A DNA stretch of 64,000 bases from Armatimonadota bacterium (GCA_016223145.1 JACRPN010000005.1:40511-104510), one strand, 5' to 3'; numbered from the stretch's first letter, positions 1 to 8,283 are shown. The notes: generated from the sequence alone by a model not told the origin. Program-made: numbers and translations.

Positions 1-773
1 ACTACGCCAACTCCATCGCCGTGGCGGCTACGGATTCCAGCGATCAACGGGCGAGTTTCAGCAACTTTGGGACGTGGGTAGACGTTGCCGCGCCGGGCGC
101 CAACATCCTTTGCACGGTGCTCGGCGGAACCTACGGGCTGAAGAGCGGAACCTCGATGGCGGCGCCGCACGTCGCTGGGCTGCTGGGCTTGCTTTGGGCG
201 CACTATGGGACCACCTCGACGGCGGACTTCATCCGGGAAAGACTGGAATCCACCTGCGACGACGTGGGGACGTTTGTGGCGAAAGGAAGAATCAACGGGG
301 AGCGAGCCCTCACCGATCCTCTTCAGAAACACTTCGCGCCGACGAGCCTCGTGTTGCAGGCGGGAACCGCTGCCGGAGACGTGTCCTTTCTCGCGCACAG
401 CGACGACGTCAGGGTCGTCATGCGAACGGTGAGGTCGAACCGCACGAACTACCTGCGCTGGATTGCGGAATTCGATACCGGCGCTTCTGAGGCGCTGGCG
501 GGCATGAAGGTCACCTATGAGGCGTTCGGCACATTTTCGCCGAGCCTCGCCGTGTACTCTTGGGATTATCAGGCGAGCGCGTGGGTGCTATTTGGGACCG
601 TGAAGCTCTCAGGCGCGGACACAACGACCATCTGGAACTCCACCGGCTCTGGTGCGAGCTTTCAGGACGCAAACGGGAAGTTCAAACTGATGTTCAGCTA
701 CGCCAAACCGGCGCGCCAAAGCGTGCAGATCACTTCGGACTTCTTACGCCTCACCAAAGTCCTTGCCAACTGA
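1..773 (+). CDS. Subtilisin-like serine protease (S8), 3' part only
   Basis: C-terminal part of a secreted subtilase; the gene runs off the left edge and is open from base 3. The catalytic-serine block GTSMAAPHVAG is at bases 144-176, with Ser at 153-155, followed by a helix typical of the S8 core. The catalytic Asp and His would lie upstream of the window. After the core (about base 320 on) comes a roughly 145-residue beta-rich tail of no family I recognise, perhaps a cell-surface or substrate-binding domain. The stop is TGA at 771-773. Family assignment is firm; substrate and the tail's role are unknown. Confidence 0.9.
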   Translation, partial: YANSIAVAATDSSDQRASFSNFGTWVDVAAPGANILCTVLGGTYGLKSGTSMAAPHVAGLLGLLWAHYGTTSTADFIRERLESTCDDVGTFVAKGRINGERALTDPLQKHFAPTSLVLQAGTAAGDVSFLAHSDDVRVVMRTVRSNRTNYLRWIAEFDTGASEALAGMKVTYEAFGTFSPSLAVYSWDYQASAWVLFGTVKLSGADTTTIWNSTGSGASFQDANGKFKLMFSYAKPARQSVQITSDFLRLTKVLAN

Positions 774-874
774 ACGGATCCACCCCCCCCGCTTCCTCCC
801 TCCCATAATCTCTTCAGCCCATCATCTCCCCCTCACCGCCTCACGACCCTCAAGCGGTATCCTCTTGGGGTCCT

Positions 875-2029
875 ATGAAGCTCCACGAATACCAGTCCAA
901 AGACCTCCTGTCCAAGTTCGGCGTACCCGTGCCAAAAGGGGATGTCGCCAATAGCGGAACCCAAGTTGGAAAGCTCGCGGCAGACCTGGGAGGCAAGGTT
1001 GTGGTCAAAGCCCAGGTGCTGATGGGCGGGCGGGGCAAGGCCGGCGGCGTCAAGCTCTTCGAGGATGCAGCGGCCGCTGAGGCGTTTGCGGGCGAACTGA
1101 TCGGCAAGAAGCTGGTGAGCATTCAGAACCCCGCCGGGATGATCGTGGAGAAGGTGCTCGTCGCCGAAATCGTGGACATCGCGAAGGAGTTCTATGTCGC
1201 CGTGCTCCTCGACCGCGAGGTTCAGAAGCACCTCATCATGGTCTCGGCCAAAGGGGGCATGGACATCGAAGAAGTGGCGCACACCGACCCTGGCGCCATC
1301 GCCAAGATGCACATCGATCCCGCCTATGGGCTGTGGGACTTCGAGCTTCGCAAGCTGGTGGCCGACGCGGGCATTCCTGCCGAGGCCCGAAACCAAATGG
1401 TGGGCCTGATCAAGAAGCTGGCAAAGGCGTATCTCGAATCGGACGCGGAGATGGTCGAAATCAACCCGTGTGCGCTCGATGCAGCCGGCAAGGTGATCGC
1501 TGCCGACGCCAAGGTGTCGATCGACGACAATGCACTGTTTCGCCACGCCGAATACAGAGCCACCGCGGACGATAGTGCCGAGGACCCTCTTGAGGCGGAA
1601 GCATCGCGCAGGGGCATCGCCTATGTGCGGCTTGGCGGCGACATCGGCATCATCGGCAACGGCGCGGGGCTGGTGATGTGCTCGATGGACGAGGTGAAAG
1701 CGGCCGGAGGCAACCCGGCGAACTTCCTCGACGTGGGCGGCGGCGCCCAGGCCGAGCGCGTGAAGTCCTGCGTCGAGTTGATCTTGATGGACACCAGTGT
1801 CAAGGGGCTGCTCATCAACATTTTTGGGGGCATCACCCGGTGCGACGAGGTGGCCAAGGGCATCCTGTCTGCCTTTGACGAGCTGAATGTGACGATCCCG
1901 GTGGTGGCGCGAATTGAGGGTACGGCGGCCGAAGAGGGAAGAAAGCTCCTTGAAGGCACCCGCATCCAGCCGGCGGCGACGATGCAAGACGCCGCAGCGA
2001 AGGTCGTCAGCCTCAGCTATGGCCGATAA
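875..2029 (+). CDS. sucC: Succinyl-CoA synthetase (ADP/GDP-forming) beta subunit
   Basis: 384 aa, the normal SucC length. It makes the ATP-grasp/beta half of succinyl-CoA ligase of the TCA cycle (succinyl-CoA + Pi + NDP to succinate + CoA + NTP). Visible hallmarks are the N-terminal MKLHEYQSKDLL, the ATP-grasp segment KAQVLMGGRGKAGGV, EINPCAL in the middle and the phosphate-binding NIFGGITRCDEVAKGI near residue 310. The ATG at 875 is the only start that keeps the conserved N-terminus; no strong Shine-Dalgarno precedes it, but TATCCT (859-864) lies 10 nt upstream. No sucD (alpha subunit) follows; the next gene is folB, 110 bp away, so the partner must be elsewhere. Confidence 0.95.
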   Translation: MKLHEYQSKDLLSKFGVPVPKGDVANSGTQVGKLAADLGGKVVVKAQVLMGGRGKAGGVKLFEDAAAAEAFAGELIGKKLVSIQNPAGMIVEKVLVAEIVDIAKEFYVAVLLDREVQKHLIMVSAKGGMDIEEVAHTDPGAIAKMHIDPAYGLWDFELRKLVADAGIPAEARNQMVGLIKKLAKAYLESDAEMVEINPCALDAAGKVIAADAKVSIDDNALFRHAEYRATADDSAEDPLEAEASRRGIAYVRLGGDIGIIGNGAGLVMCSMDEVKAAGGNPANFLDVGGGAQAERVKSCVELILMDTSVKGLLINIFGGITRCDEVAKGILSAFDELNVTIPVVARIEGTAAEEGRKLLEGTRIQPAATMQDAAAKVVSLSYGR

Positions 2030-2058
2030 TCTGCCGTCGCCCAGTTCAGCCGAGGAAG

Positions 2059-2077
2059 CACAGGTGTCCCGCCTGTG
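2059..2077. repeat. Short palindrome (REP-like), sucC-folB spacer
   Basis: Inverted repeat CACAGG-7 nt-CCTGTG between sucC and folB. There is no T-run after it, so it is not a canonical terminator. It has the same design as other short intergenic palindromes in this window (4364, 9119, 30791, 42803, 43366). Confidence 0.5.
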
Positions 2078-2127
2078 TTGATAGGCACCTTGCGCTAATC
2101 CCTATCCAGTCCAAAACGACTCCCTGC

Positions 2128-2133
2128 TAAACT
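2128..2133 (+). promoter_or_regulatory. Candidate -10 box, leaderless folB transcript
   Basis: TAAACT ends 6 nt before the folB GTG (2140), so a transcript starting about 7 nt downstream would begin at or beside the start codon. The same hexamer at the same distance precedes the SDR gene at 8296. No clear -35 box is visible. Confidence 0.4.
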
Positions 2134-2139
2134 CCAACC

Positions 2140-2505
2140 GTGTTCCAGGTTTTCCTCAAGGGGCTCCAGGTCTACGGCCACCACGGCGTCACAGACGAAG
2201 AGCAGGCCATCGGCCATCGCCTGACCTTCGACGTCACCTTGGACGTCTTTGGCGCGGCGGACGAGACGGATCGCGTTGAAGACACGGTGGACTATGGCGA
2301 TCTTGCCCGCCTGATCGCCTCACGCGCGGCCGGCGAACGCCACAGGACGCTCGAACGCCTAAGCGGAGACATTGCGGCCATGATCCTCATCGCCTATCCG
2401 GCGGTTCGACGCGTTGAGCTGTCCGTCGCCAAGCTCGCGCCGCCATTCCCCGAGGTCGCAGACTTCGCCGGCGTCAGGGTGGTCCTGGACCGGACAAAGC
2501 CATAG
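2140..2505 (+). CDS. folB: Dihydroneopterin aldolase
   Basis: 121 aa, normal size for FolB, which cleaves 7,8-dihydroneopterin to 6-hydroxymethyl-dihydropterin and glycolaldehyde in folate synthesis. The start has the family pattern F-L-KGLQVYGHHGVTDEEQ with the conserved Glu-rich loop; VDYGDLARLI and the C-terminal VELSVAKLAPPFP are also family hallmarks. It starts with GTG at 2140; no Shine-Dalgarno is present, but a -10-like TAAACT ends 6 nt upstream. Other folate genes (folP, folK) are not adjacent. Confidence 0.93.
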   Translation: MFQVFLKGLQVYGHHGVTDEEQAIGHRLTFDVTLDVFGAADETDRVEDTVDYGDLARLIASRAAGERHRTLERLSGDIAAMILIAYPAVRRVELSVAKLAPPFPEVADFAGVRVVLDRTKP

Positions 2506-2563
2506 ACACGGGAAATAAGAAATTCTGAAAAAATACGGCTACTTGTGAAACGAAACTGAAGCG

Positions 2564-2989
2564 ATGGCGGTATTCTCATCAGAGATGTCAAACAACGGCG
2601 CATTTCCAATTCCCTCGCGGGATCCGGTCGGCGGTGGCTCGCTGGTCATCACTGAACTCACGGCCGAGGACTCAGGCGTGGTGATTCGCGGGAAGTTCGC
2701 GGTGCCCAGGTATTCGCGCCTCGACGAAGACCAGGCCAAGTTCCTGGAAACGTTTCTGCGCTGTCGCGGGATGCTCGCGAGCGTGGAGAAAGAGCTTGGC
2801 CTGAGCTACCCGACCGTGCGCAGCCGGCTGGACGCGCTCCTGGAGGCCTTGGAATTGACCCCCGTACGAGACGAGAACCGCAAGGAGAGAATCGGCGCGA
2901 ACAAGAGGGCGATCCTGGATCAGCTCGAGCGCGGCGAAATCGGCCCTGAAGAGGCCAAAAGAAAGATCAAAGAAGGAGCGACCCGGTGA
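2564..2989 (+). CDS. DUF2089 family protein, helix-turn-helix type
   Basis: 141 aa. Residues about 45-105 form the DUF2089 core: a beta pair (VVIRGKFAVPRYSRL) followed by helices containing GLSYPTVRSRLDALLEAL, which reads as a DNA-binding helix-turn-helix. The C-terminus (IGPEEAKRKIKEGA) is charged and helical. It overlaps the next gene by 4 bp (GTGA), so the two are translationally coupled. In other bacteria DUF2089 proteins often sit beside DUF4097/YvlB-like proteins, and this one probably regulates its neighbour; that role is inference. An alternative ATG lies at 2585. Confidence 0.85.
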   Translation: MAVFSSEMSNNGAFPIPSRDPVGGGSLVITELTAEDSGVVIRGKFAVPRYSRLDEDQAKFLETFLRCRGMLASVEKELGLSYPTVRSRLDALLEALELTPVRDENRKERIGANKRAILDQLERGEIGPEEAKRKIKEGATR

Positions 2990-4239
2990 AAGAAGAGATT
3001 CGACGCATCATGAACCTTGTTAAGGAGGGCAAGCTAAGTCCGGAGGACGCAGCGGACCTCATAGACGCCTTTGCCTCGACGCCCGAAGAAGCGGCTGCCG
3101 AAGGAGAGCCGAGCGATGAGGCAACTGCAGATGGCCAGACGCCTCCCCCGCCTCCTTCAGGCGCCACTCCTCCTCCGCCACCGGGCGGGGCTGAGAAGGA
3201 CCCGGTCAAGGGCTTTGTGGATTGGGTTGAAGGCGTGGCCCGAGATGTGACCAAGAACGTCAATTGGGAGGACGTCGCGCGGCAGGTTCGCGAAGGCGCC
3301 AAGAAGGGCGTCGTTGGGCTTCATGTGAACATCGAAAACCTGCGCAAAGGGCGCGTCAATTTCCCGTGGGGGTCCGCCTATGAGACCCGAAACATCAGCC
3401 TGCCGATCACGGTGCCCAAGGGGAAGACCCTTCGGGTCGAAAACCCCAACGGCGATGTACGCATCTGGGGCGGCCACAGCGAGGGCGTGATCAACGCCAC
3501 GCTCAAGATGCGCGGGACCGACGAGCAGGAAGCGCGCGAAAACGCCGATGCGTTCACCTTGCTTGTGGATGAGAGTGAGCACGAGGTGGTTTTGCGCCAG
3601 CACGATACGCCAGGCATCACCTTGGACCTGGAGATTCATCTCAAAGGCCACGCAAACCTCGACGTCAAACAGATGAACGGCGATCTGGAGATCAGCAACA
3701 CCGGCGGCAACTGCCGGGTGCACAGCATCTCGGGCGACGTGAGTCTTTCGGGCCTGGACGGGACTGTGGACGTTCAGAACGCGAACGGCGACGTCCGAAT
3801 CTCAGATTCGAAAGTGGTGTCGCTAACGCTTGAAGGCAAGTCAGGCGACATCCTGCTTCAGAGGATCAAAGGCAACATCAACGCGAGAACGGCCCACGGG
3901 GACATCACGCTCCGGGAGTGCATGGGCAAGTCCATCTCCGTGGAATCGATTTCTGGCGACGTGCGGCTGGACCTCGTCGAGCCGATCCGGGGGTTGGTCA
4001 GCGTGCGCACGGTCAACGGCGACACAGCATTGGCGATCGCGGACGGCTCGGACTGCCGCGTGTCCTTGTCTACCCTCAGGGGCGACGTGGAGTGCGATGT
4101 GATGCTCAGTGAGGAAGCGAGGCAGGAGCAACACGTTACGGGCAGACTCGGGGATGGTACGGGCGCGCTCGACGTGAGCGCGGTGAATGGGGACATTCGA
4201 ATGCAGCTCCGAGAGCACATGGCCGCGGCAGCTGATTAG
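2986..4239 (+). CDS. DUF4097 beta-helix repeat protein with YvlB-like N-terminus
   Basis: 417 aa. Residues 1-30 form a short helical pair (EEIRRIMNLVKEGKLSPEDAADLIDA) like the N-terminus of YvlB/SHOCT-type proteins. A Pro-rich linker (about residues 48-67) follows, then a long array of 'GDV/GDI' beta strands (NGDVRIWGG, SISGDVSL, NANGDVRIS, GKSGDILLQ, SISGDVRLD, VNGDIRMQ), the DUF4097 adhesin-like beta-solenoid signature. It has no signal peptide or TM segment. GTG start at 2986 overlaps the DUF2089 stop. Function is unknown; the pairing suggests a regulator with a sensory/structural partner. Confidence 0.88.
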   Translation: MKEEIRRIMNLVKEGKLSPEDAADLIDAFASTPEEAAAEGEPSDEATADGQTPPPPPSGATPPPPPGGAEKDPVKGFVDWVEGVARDVTKNVNWEDVARQVREGAKKGVVGLHVNIENLRKGRVNFPWGSAYETRNISLPITVPKGKTLRVENPNGDVRIWGGHSEGVINATLKMRGTDEQEARENADAFTLLVDESEHEVVLRQHDTPGITLDLEIHLKGHANLDVKQMNGDLEISNTGGNCRVHSISGDVSLSGLDGTVDVQNANGDVRISDSKVVSLTLEGKSGDILLQRIKGNINARTAHGDITLRECMGKSISVESISGDVRLDLVEPIRGLVSVRTVNGDTALAIADGSDCRVSLSTLRGDVECDVMLSEEARQEQHVTGRLGDGTGALDVSAVNGDIRMQLREHMAAAAD

Positions 4240-4363
4240 CCCATGCGGACTTGACAGGGACGTGGCACCGATGCCCGCGTTCGGCTTGTCGCAGGGCTTT
4301 AGGTCTCGGCTCTGCGCTCTCTGCGTTTTCTTGGCGTCCTCTGCGTGAGAGTTCCGGACTGGC

Positions 4364-4379
4364 GCGGGCTGAAGCCCGC
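4364..4379. repeat. REP-like palindrome in 4240-4437 spacer
   Basis: GCGGGCTGAAGCCCGC is a near-perfect palindrome in the non-coding gap between two convergent genes. Just before it (about 4300-4352) lies a low-complexity CTCTGCG-rich stretch of the kind scattered in many bacterial genomes. I see no gene in 4240-4437. Confidence 0.5.
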
Positions 4380-4437
4380 TCAACCCTGAAAAGGCGAGGT
4401 GAACCCCGCCCTCCCTTAGGCTGACCCACGCGCCCAC

Positions 4438-6180
4438 CTATCCGCCGCCGAAGCCGATCCTCACGTCTTTGGCTTGGACCGAGTCGACCGTGAAGGGCAC
4501 GACCAAGAGCATCATTTCGTCCGTCGTCTCCTCGCCCCAACGGATGTCCTTCGGTGGCTTGTGTGGCTGGAACGGGTTCTGCGCCGAGTTGTCGAAGACC
4601 GCCTCAAGGTGGATCTTTGAGCCCATGGGCACCTTCATCGGGTTTTGGAACATGTAGGTCATCTGCCAATTGAAGTCCCAGTTTTTGATCCAGATCATGG
4701 GCTCGCGGCTGCCATCTGGCCTGACCAACTCAGCCTTCATCTGCTTGCCGAGAAGGTGCATGTGCGGCATGGCGCCATAGGCCGTCACGTCGGCGGGAAT
4801 GGGAAAGTCAAACGTCGCTTTGAAGCTGCTCTCCCCCGCTGGAATCTTGAAGAACGGGTTCGCCAACCAGGCGATGTTCATGAGCCGCTCGGGCGGCTTC
4901 CTCGAGAAGTAGAGCCCGATTTTGGTTTGGTCGGACTCCACCTTGCCGCTCTTGTGGTAGTGGATCTGCAGCACGATCTTGGTGCCCGGTTTCAGCTCAA
5001 AGGCGGTCCCATCCGGAGTGAATCCCGGCCTTGAGCCTGGCGCCCAGCCGCCAAGAGACCCGTCCGGGTTGAAACCAAGGCCGCCCCCGGAGGTCGCGTA
5101 GCCTTCCTTGCCGTCTTTGTTCGCCAGGGCCATCCGGTCGCCGCGACCCTTGGCGTCGAGGAAGGCGATCACGTGGTGCACCACGCGTGTGTTGCCGGGC
5201 TTGACCTGGTATCCCTGGACGTAAACCGTCTCTTTGAACCCAGGATCGATTACGAAATGACGGTATTCGTCTTCGCCGGAGGCTTCCACCCGGTAAGGGG
5301 CTTTGGGGCCGATCACCAGATCAGGCTTGCCCAGGCTCCAGTCACCTTTTGGAAACGTGGGTGTCGCGGGCTCTTCCTTCTGATTTCCCCGCTTGGCGCC
5401 GGAGTTAGCCCAGCGCTTCAAGAGTTCGATTTCGCGCTCGGAGAGCGCGTTGTCGTCTTTGAATTCGCCAAATCCGGGAACGGCCTTCCAAGGCGGCATC
5501 GTGCGATTGCCGGTGTAAAACGCGATGTTGGGCGCCCACTTGCGCGCGTTCTCATAGCCCACGAAGGAGATGGGAGCGACCTCGCCGGGTCGGTGGCACG
5601 CCACGCATCGCTTATTCAGAATCGGTGCGATATGCTTGGCGTACGTGACATCGTCGCTCTGAGGCAAGGGTTTGCCGGGCATCAGAATGCAGCCGAAGGT
5701 CGGAGTCTTCGCAAAGGCCAACGGCTTACCCCGGTACAGGTTCCCGAGAACGTTTGCGACGTAGTTCTTGCCGGCGCGGCTTGGGTCCCGGTTATCGAGA
5801 ATCGAGCCCTGATAGATCTTCTTGCCTTTGGCGTCTTTGACGACGGCTGTGGGCACATGGGTGACCCCCTCCTTCCGCGCGAGTTCTCCGCCCACGTCGA
5901 TGCAGTACTCCAGCCTCAGCCCGTAATCCGCGAGGTACTGATCGACCAGAGCCTTGGTCTCCATCTCATTAGAGAAGCAGGCGCTGAAGGTGAATCCCTT
6001 GGGCTGGAACTCGTCCATCAGCTTTTTGATGTCCGGGGCGCTCTTCATGCCGACCGGGCAATCGGTGCTCAGAAACAGGATCACCTTTCCCTTGGCCGCC
6101 GGGGCGGGTCTGGCGAAGGCGAAGATCGCCGCCAACGTGGCGACAACGACGAACAGGACCAGCGCGCGATTCCAGTACAT
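4438..6180 (-). CDS. Thioredoxin-like / cytochrome c / PHM-like copper monooxygenase fusion
   Basis: 580 aa exported protein with three parts. Residues 1-29 are a signal anchor. About 30-150 is a thioredoxin-fold redoxin region with STDCPVG (a single Cys instead of CXXC) and cis-Pro THVPT. About 178-265 is a cytochrome-c-like segment with CVACH (192-196) and Met-Pro-Pro (MPP, 228-230). About 300-575 resembles the copper type II ascorbate-dependent monooxygenase catalytic core: HH at 335-336, HYH at 407-409, HMH at 473-475 and several Met residues around 508-519 as candidate CuH/CuM ligands. Similar fusions occur in Planctomycetes and Acidobacteria (family knowledge). Substrate is unknown. It is transcribed away from the PadR gene at 6337. 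Confidence 0.82.
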   Translation of the reverse strand: MYWNRALVLFVVVATLAAIFAFARPAPAAKGKVILFLSTDCPVGMKSAPDIKKLMDEFQPKGFTFSACFSNEMETKALVDQYLADYGLRLEYCIDVGGELARKEGVTHVPTAVVKDAKGKKIYQGSILDNRDPSRAGKNYVANVLGNLYRGKPLAFAKTPTFGCILMPGKPLPQSDDVTYAKHIAPILNKRCVACHRPGEVAPISFVGYENARKWAPNIAFYTGNRTMPPWKAVPGFGEFKDDNALSEREIELLKRWANSGAKRGNQKEEPATPTFPKGDWSLGKPDLVIGPKAPYRVEASGEDEYRHFVIDPGFKETVYVQGYQVKPGNTRVVHHVIAFLDAKGRGDRMALANKDGKEGYATSGGGLGFNPDGSLGGWAPGSRPGFTPDGTAFELKPGTKIVLQIHYHKSGKVESDQTKIGLYFSRKPPERLMNIAWLANPFFKIPAGESSFKATFDFPIPADVTAYGAMPHMHLLGKQMKAELVRPDGSREPMIWIKNWDFNWQMTYMFQNPMKVPMGSKIHLEAVFDNSAQNPFQPHKPPKDIRWGEETTDEMMLLVVPFTVDSVQAKDVRIGFGGG

Positions 6181-6190
6181 AGGACTCCCT

Positions 6191-6222
6191 CTTCGAATCT
6201 ATACGAAAATGTTACTTCGAAT
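6191..6222. promoter_or_regulatory. Direct repeat in divergent promoter region
   Basis: CTTCGAAT occurs at 6191-6198 and 6215-6222 (24 bp apart) between the divergent copper-protein and PadR genes. Two copies on about the same helix face could be regulator sites, possibly for PadR itself. This rests only on the repeat and its location. Confidence 0.3.
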
Positions 6223-6336
6223 ACCCATGCAAACTGAACCTGAAAAGGGAGAAAGGCCCAAACATCGCAGAATCGTTGTTAAACGCAGGAGTGACGTTGG
6301 GCAGTAGAATCAGCGTCTGGAGAAGCAAGCGGGGAC

Positions 6337-6666
6337 ATGCCGGACGAAAAGATCATCACGCGAGAAATTCTGCTTGCTTTCTGGAAGATCCACATCCTGC
6401 ATCATGCCGCTGAAGACGGCATCTATGGCCAGTGGATGTTGGAGGAGCTTCGGCACCATGGCTATAAAGTGAGCCCTGGCACGCTATACCCAATCCTAAA
6501 CCGAATGGAGAGGTTCGGCTGGCTTTGCTCAGATAGTCCCGCCAGCGGATCCAAAGCGCGACGCGTGTTTAGGATCACCGAGAAAGGACGGGCTGTGCTT
6601 CGGACCGTGCAGGATCATCTTTTGGAGCTTGGTGGAGAAGTTGCAGATAATTGCGTCAGCAGCTAG
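6337..6666 (+). CDS. PadR family transcriptional regulator
   Basis: 109 aa, the size of the short PadR subfamily. The winged-helix is visible: helix LAFWKIHILHHAAE, then YGQWMLEELRHHGYKVSPGTLYPILNRMERFGWL, the diagnostic PadR motif (G-TLYP-L-R-E--G), then RVFRITEKGRAVL forming the wing. There is little left for the C-terminal dimer domain. ATG 6337 has a GGAGAAG upstream (6319-6325). It lies between the copper protein (divergent) and the CXXCH barrel gene (downstream), so it may control either. Its ligand cannot be told from sequence. Confidence 0.92.
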   Translation: MPDEKIITREILLAFWKIHILHHAAEDGIYGQWMLEELRHHGYKVSPGTLYPILNRMERFGWLCSDSPASGSKARRVFRITEKGRAVLRTVQDHLLELGGEVADNCVSS

Positions 6667-7004
6667 CCAGTAGGCCCTAACAACACCCAAAATCTCTAAA
6701 CAAAAATAAGGACTAGTTCAAACAATACTTTGCAAAAAAGTATGGTAGAGCTGAATCCTGGAATGTGCTATTACGAATATCGTAGAATCGGGCTGTCGGC
6801 TGGGAATTGAAGCTAAGGCGACAATTCAGGGCCGGCACTAGAAACCGAGGTCAGGGGTGGGTGCCGGGAAACCGATTCTCGCAATAACGCAGTCTTCCTC
6901 CGTAAGGGACATTGAGCGTCTTGCGCGTTGGGCCGCATCTGCTTCTATCGGTGCGCGGCCAGCGTCAAATCCCCTGAACCTCGGAACATCAAGGAGGATC
7001 CAAA
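6667..7004. other. 338-bp gene-free leader upstream of the CXXCH barrel gene
   Basis: No gene is seen. The first half is AT-richer than its surroundings and holds the 7-bp inverted repeat at 6725-6743. The second half (about 6830-6990) is GC-rich with G-runs and could be a long 5' leader. I compared it by eye with common riboswitches (c-di-GMP, cobalamin, SAM) and found no matching core. A strong Shine-Dalgarno AAGGAGGA (6991-6998) precedes the ATG at 7005. Confidence 0.5.
6725..6743. promoter_or_regulatory. Perfect inverted repeat, candidate operator
   Basis: ATACTTT-GCAAA-AAAGTAT is a perfect 7-5-7 dyad, 58 bp after the padR stop and upstream of the barrel gene, in an AT-rich patch. PadR-type regulators bind AT-rich dyads, so it is a candidate PadR site. 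It lacks a T-run, so a terminator is less likely. Confidence 0.4.
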
Positions 7005-8201
7005 ATGAAAACCTATAAACTCGGGCTTCTCATTGTGGCGATGGTGGCAGCTCCGGCCGCTATGATCGTCATGACTCCGAAGCCTGCAGAAGCGGTTCCG
7101 GCCTACACGCGCAAGTACGGCATGGACTGCACGGTCTGTCACTTCTCGGGAACAAACCGCCTGACCAAGATCGGCAAGGAGTTCCTGTGGAGGGGACAAC
7201 GCTTCAAAGATGCCGGCGGCATCGGCGACGATAAGGTCAACCTTGGCGACTACATGTCGTTTGCCTCGAAGTTCCGCTTCGAGTACGACAAAGACGCCAA
7301 GCCGAAGAGCAAGTTCGACGTTGAAGCGCTCTCGATCTATTCGGGTGGGCCGTTGTACGATAACTTCAGCTACTTCTTTGAGATCTACTTGCACGAACGC
7401 GGCAAGGAGGCCAAGAGCGACGGTTCGGGAACAACGGACACGGCCGTGCGCGAGAAGCTAGCGGAAGCTTATCTGTTCTACAACACCAACCCGGGCGAGG
7501 ATGCCTATTCGTTCTTGCGCGCAGGGCAGTTCACGCCTCGCAGCATCCACCAGGCCAGCACAGGTGGCCGCGTGTCGATCAGCCGACCGCTCATCTTGAA
7601 TGACGTGGATGGCTCTGGCAACCTGTTCACCCCGCGTGATCGCTTCTATGGGATTACCGGCGGTTCTGTGTCTAAGGATGGCCTTCGGTTCGAGGTCGGT
7701 GTGACAAACGGCGGTGGCGGCAACAAGATGCCCAACCAGCCTGAGAACAACGACATGAAGGACTGGTTCGGCTCGATCGAAAAGGACCTGGACGATCAGG
7801 GAAGCTATCTCGGCTTCTTCGGCTACTCCGGCGCTTACCCGGTGAGCACCACCTTCGAGGACAAGTTCCAGCGATATGGCTTCATGGGCGCCTATGAGCG
7901 CGAGAGCTTTGAAGTCAGCGGTGGGTACTTCATGGGAAGGAATAAGGTCAGTACCGGCGGCAACCGCAACCCCAAGGGCTACTTCCTTGAGGCAGCGACC
8001 AAGGCTGGCCAGGCAGGCACCTTCTACGGGCGTGTCGATCGAACGGACTTCGACCTCGGTACGATCAAGGACGGCTTCGCGATTGGGTATTCCCAGCGCT
8101 TGAGCAAGGTCGGCCGAGCGGCCCTTGAGTTCACCCGAACCAAGGCCACCGGAAAGTCGGCCGTCCAAGGGTTCATGTTCGAACTGAACTGGCTCTTCTA
8201 G
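7005..8201 (+). CDS. Putative outer-membrane beta-barrel protein with one CXXCH haem motif
   Basis: 398 aa. Residues 1-30 are a signal peptide ending PAEA. A single haem c site CTVCH (42-46) follows within a short motif (YGMDCTVCHFSGTNRLTKIGKEF). From about residue 70 on, alternating aromatic/polar strands rich in Gly, Tyr and Phe run to the last residue, and the chain ends ELNWLF with a terminal Phe, a typical BAM-recognised barrel end. This architecture recalls porin-cytochrome proteins in which a haem plugs a barrel for electron passage, though here both are in one chain. It has an ideal SD (AAGGAGGA) and is followed by a strong terminator, so it is monocistronic. Function is inferred. Confidence 0.75.
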   Translation: MKTYKLGLLIVAMVAAPAAMIVMTPKPAEAVPAYTRKYGMDCTVCHFSGTNRLTKIGKEFLWRGQRFKDAGGIGDDKVNLGDYMSFASKFRFEYDKDAKPKSKFDVEALSIYSGGPLYDNFSYFFEIYLHERGKEAKSDGSGTTDTAVREKLAEAYLFYNTNPGEDAYSFLRAGQFTPRSIHQASTGGRVSISRPLILNDVDGSGNLFTPRDRFYGITGGSVSKDGLRFEVGVTNGGGGNKMPNQPENNDMKDWFGSIEKDLDDQGSYLGFFGYSGAYPVSTTFEDKFQRYGFMGAYERESFEVSGGYFMGRNKVSTGGNRNPKGYFLEAATKAGQAGTFYGRVDRTDFDLGTIKDGFAIGYSQRLSKVGRAALEFTRTKATGKSAVQGFMFELNWLF

Positions 8202-8229
8202 TTTCCCGTTACCTGCTCCTGTTCAACAA

Positions 8230-8265
8230 GAGGGCCCTGCGGTTGCAGGGCCTCTTTCCTTTTTG
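8230..8265 (+). terminator. Rho-independent terminator after the barrel gene
   Basis: GAGGGCCCTGC - GGTT - GCAGGGCCTC stem (8230-8254, one bulged G) followed by TTTCCTTTTT. It lies 29 bp after the stop at 8201. Confidence 0.85.
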
Positions 8266-8283
8266 GACTTGGGACCGGCAGGA

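Noticed and set aside
833-1987. 384-aa open frame on the minus strand over sucC
   Set aside because: Antisense shadow of sucC; no family match, and sucC explains the codon pattern.
5173-6237. 354-aa plus-strand frame opposite the copper protein
   Set aside because: Shadow frame with no domain; the minus-strand protein carries clear motifs.
6667-7004. Riboswitch upstream of the CXXCH barrel gene
   Set aside because: No c-di-GMP, cobalamin or SAM core could be seen; kept only as an unexplained leader.
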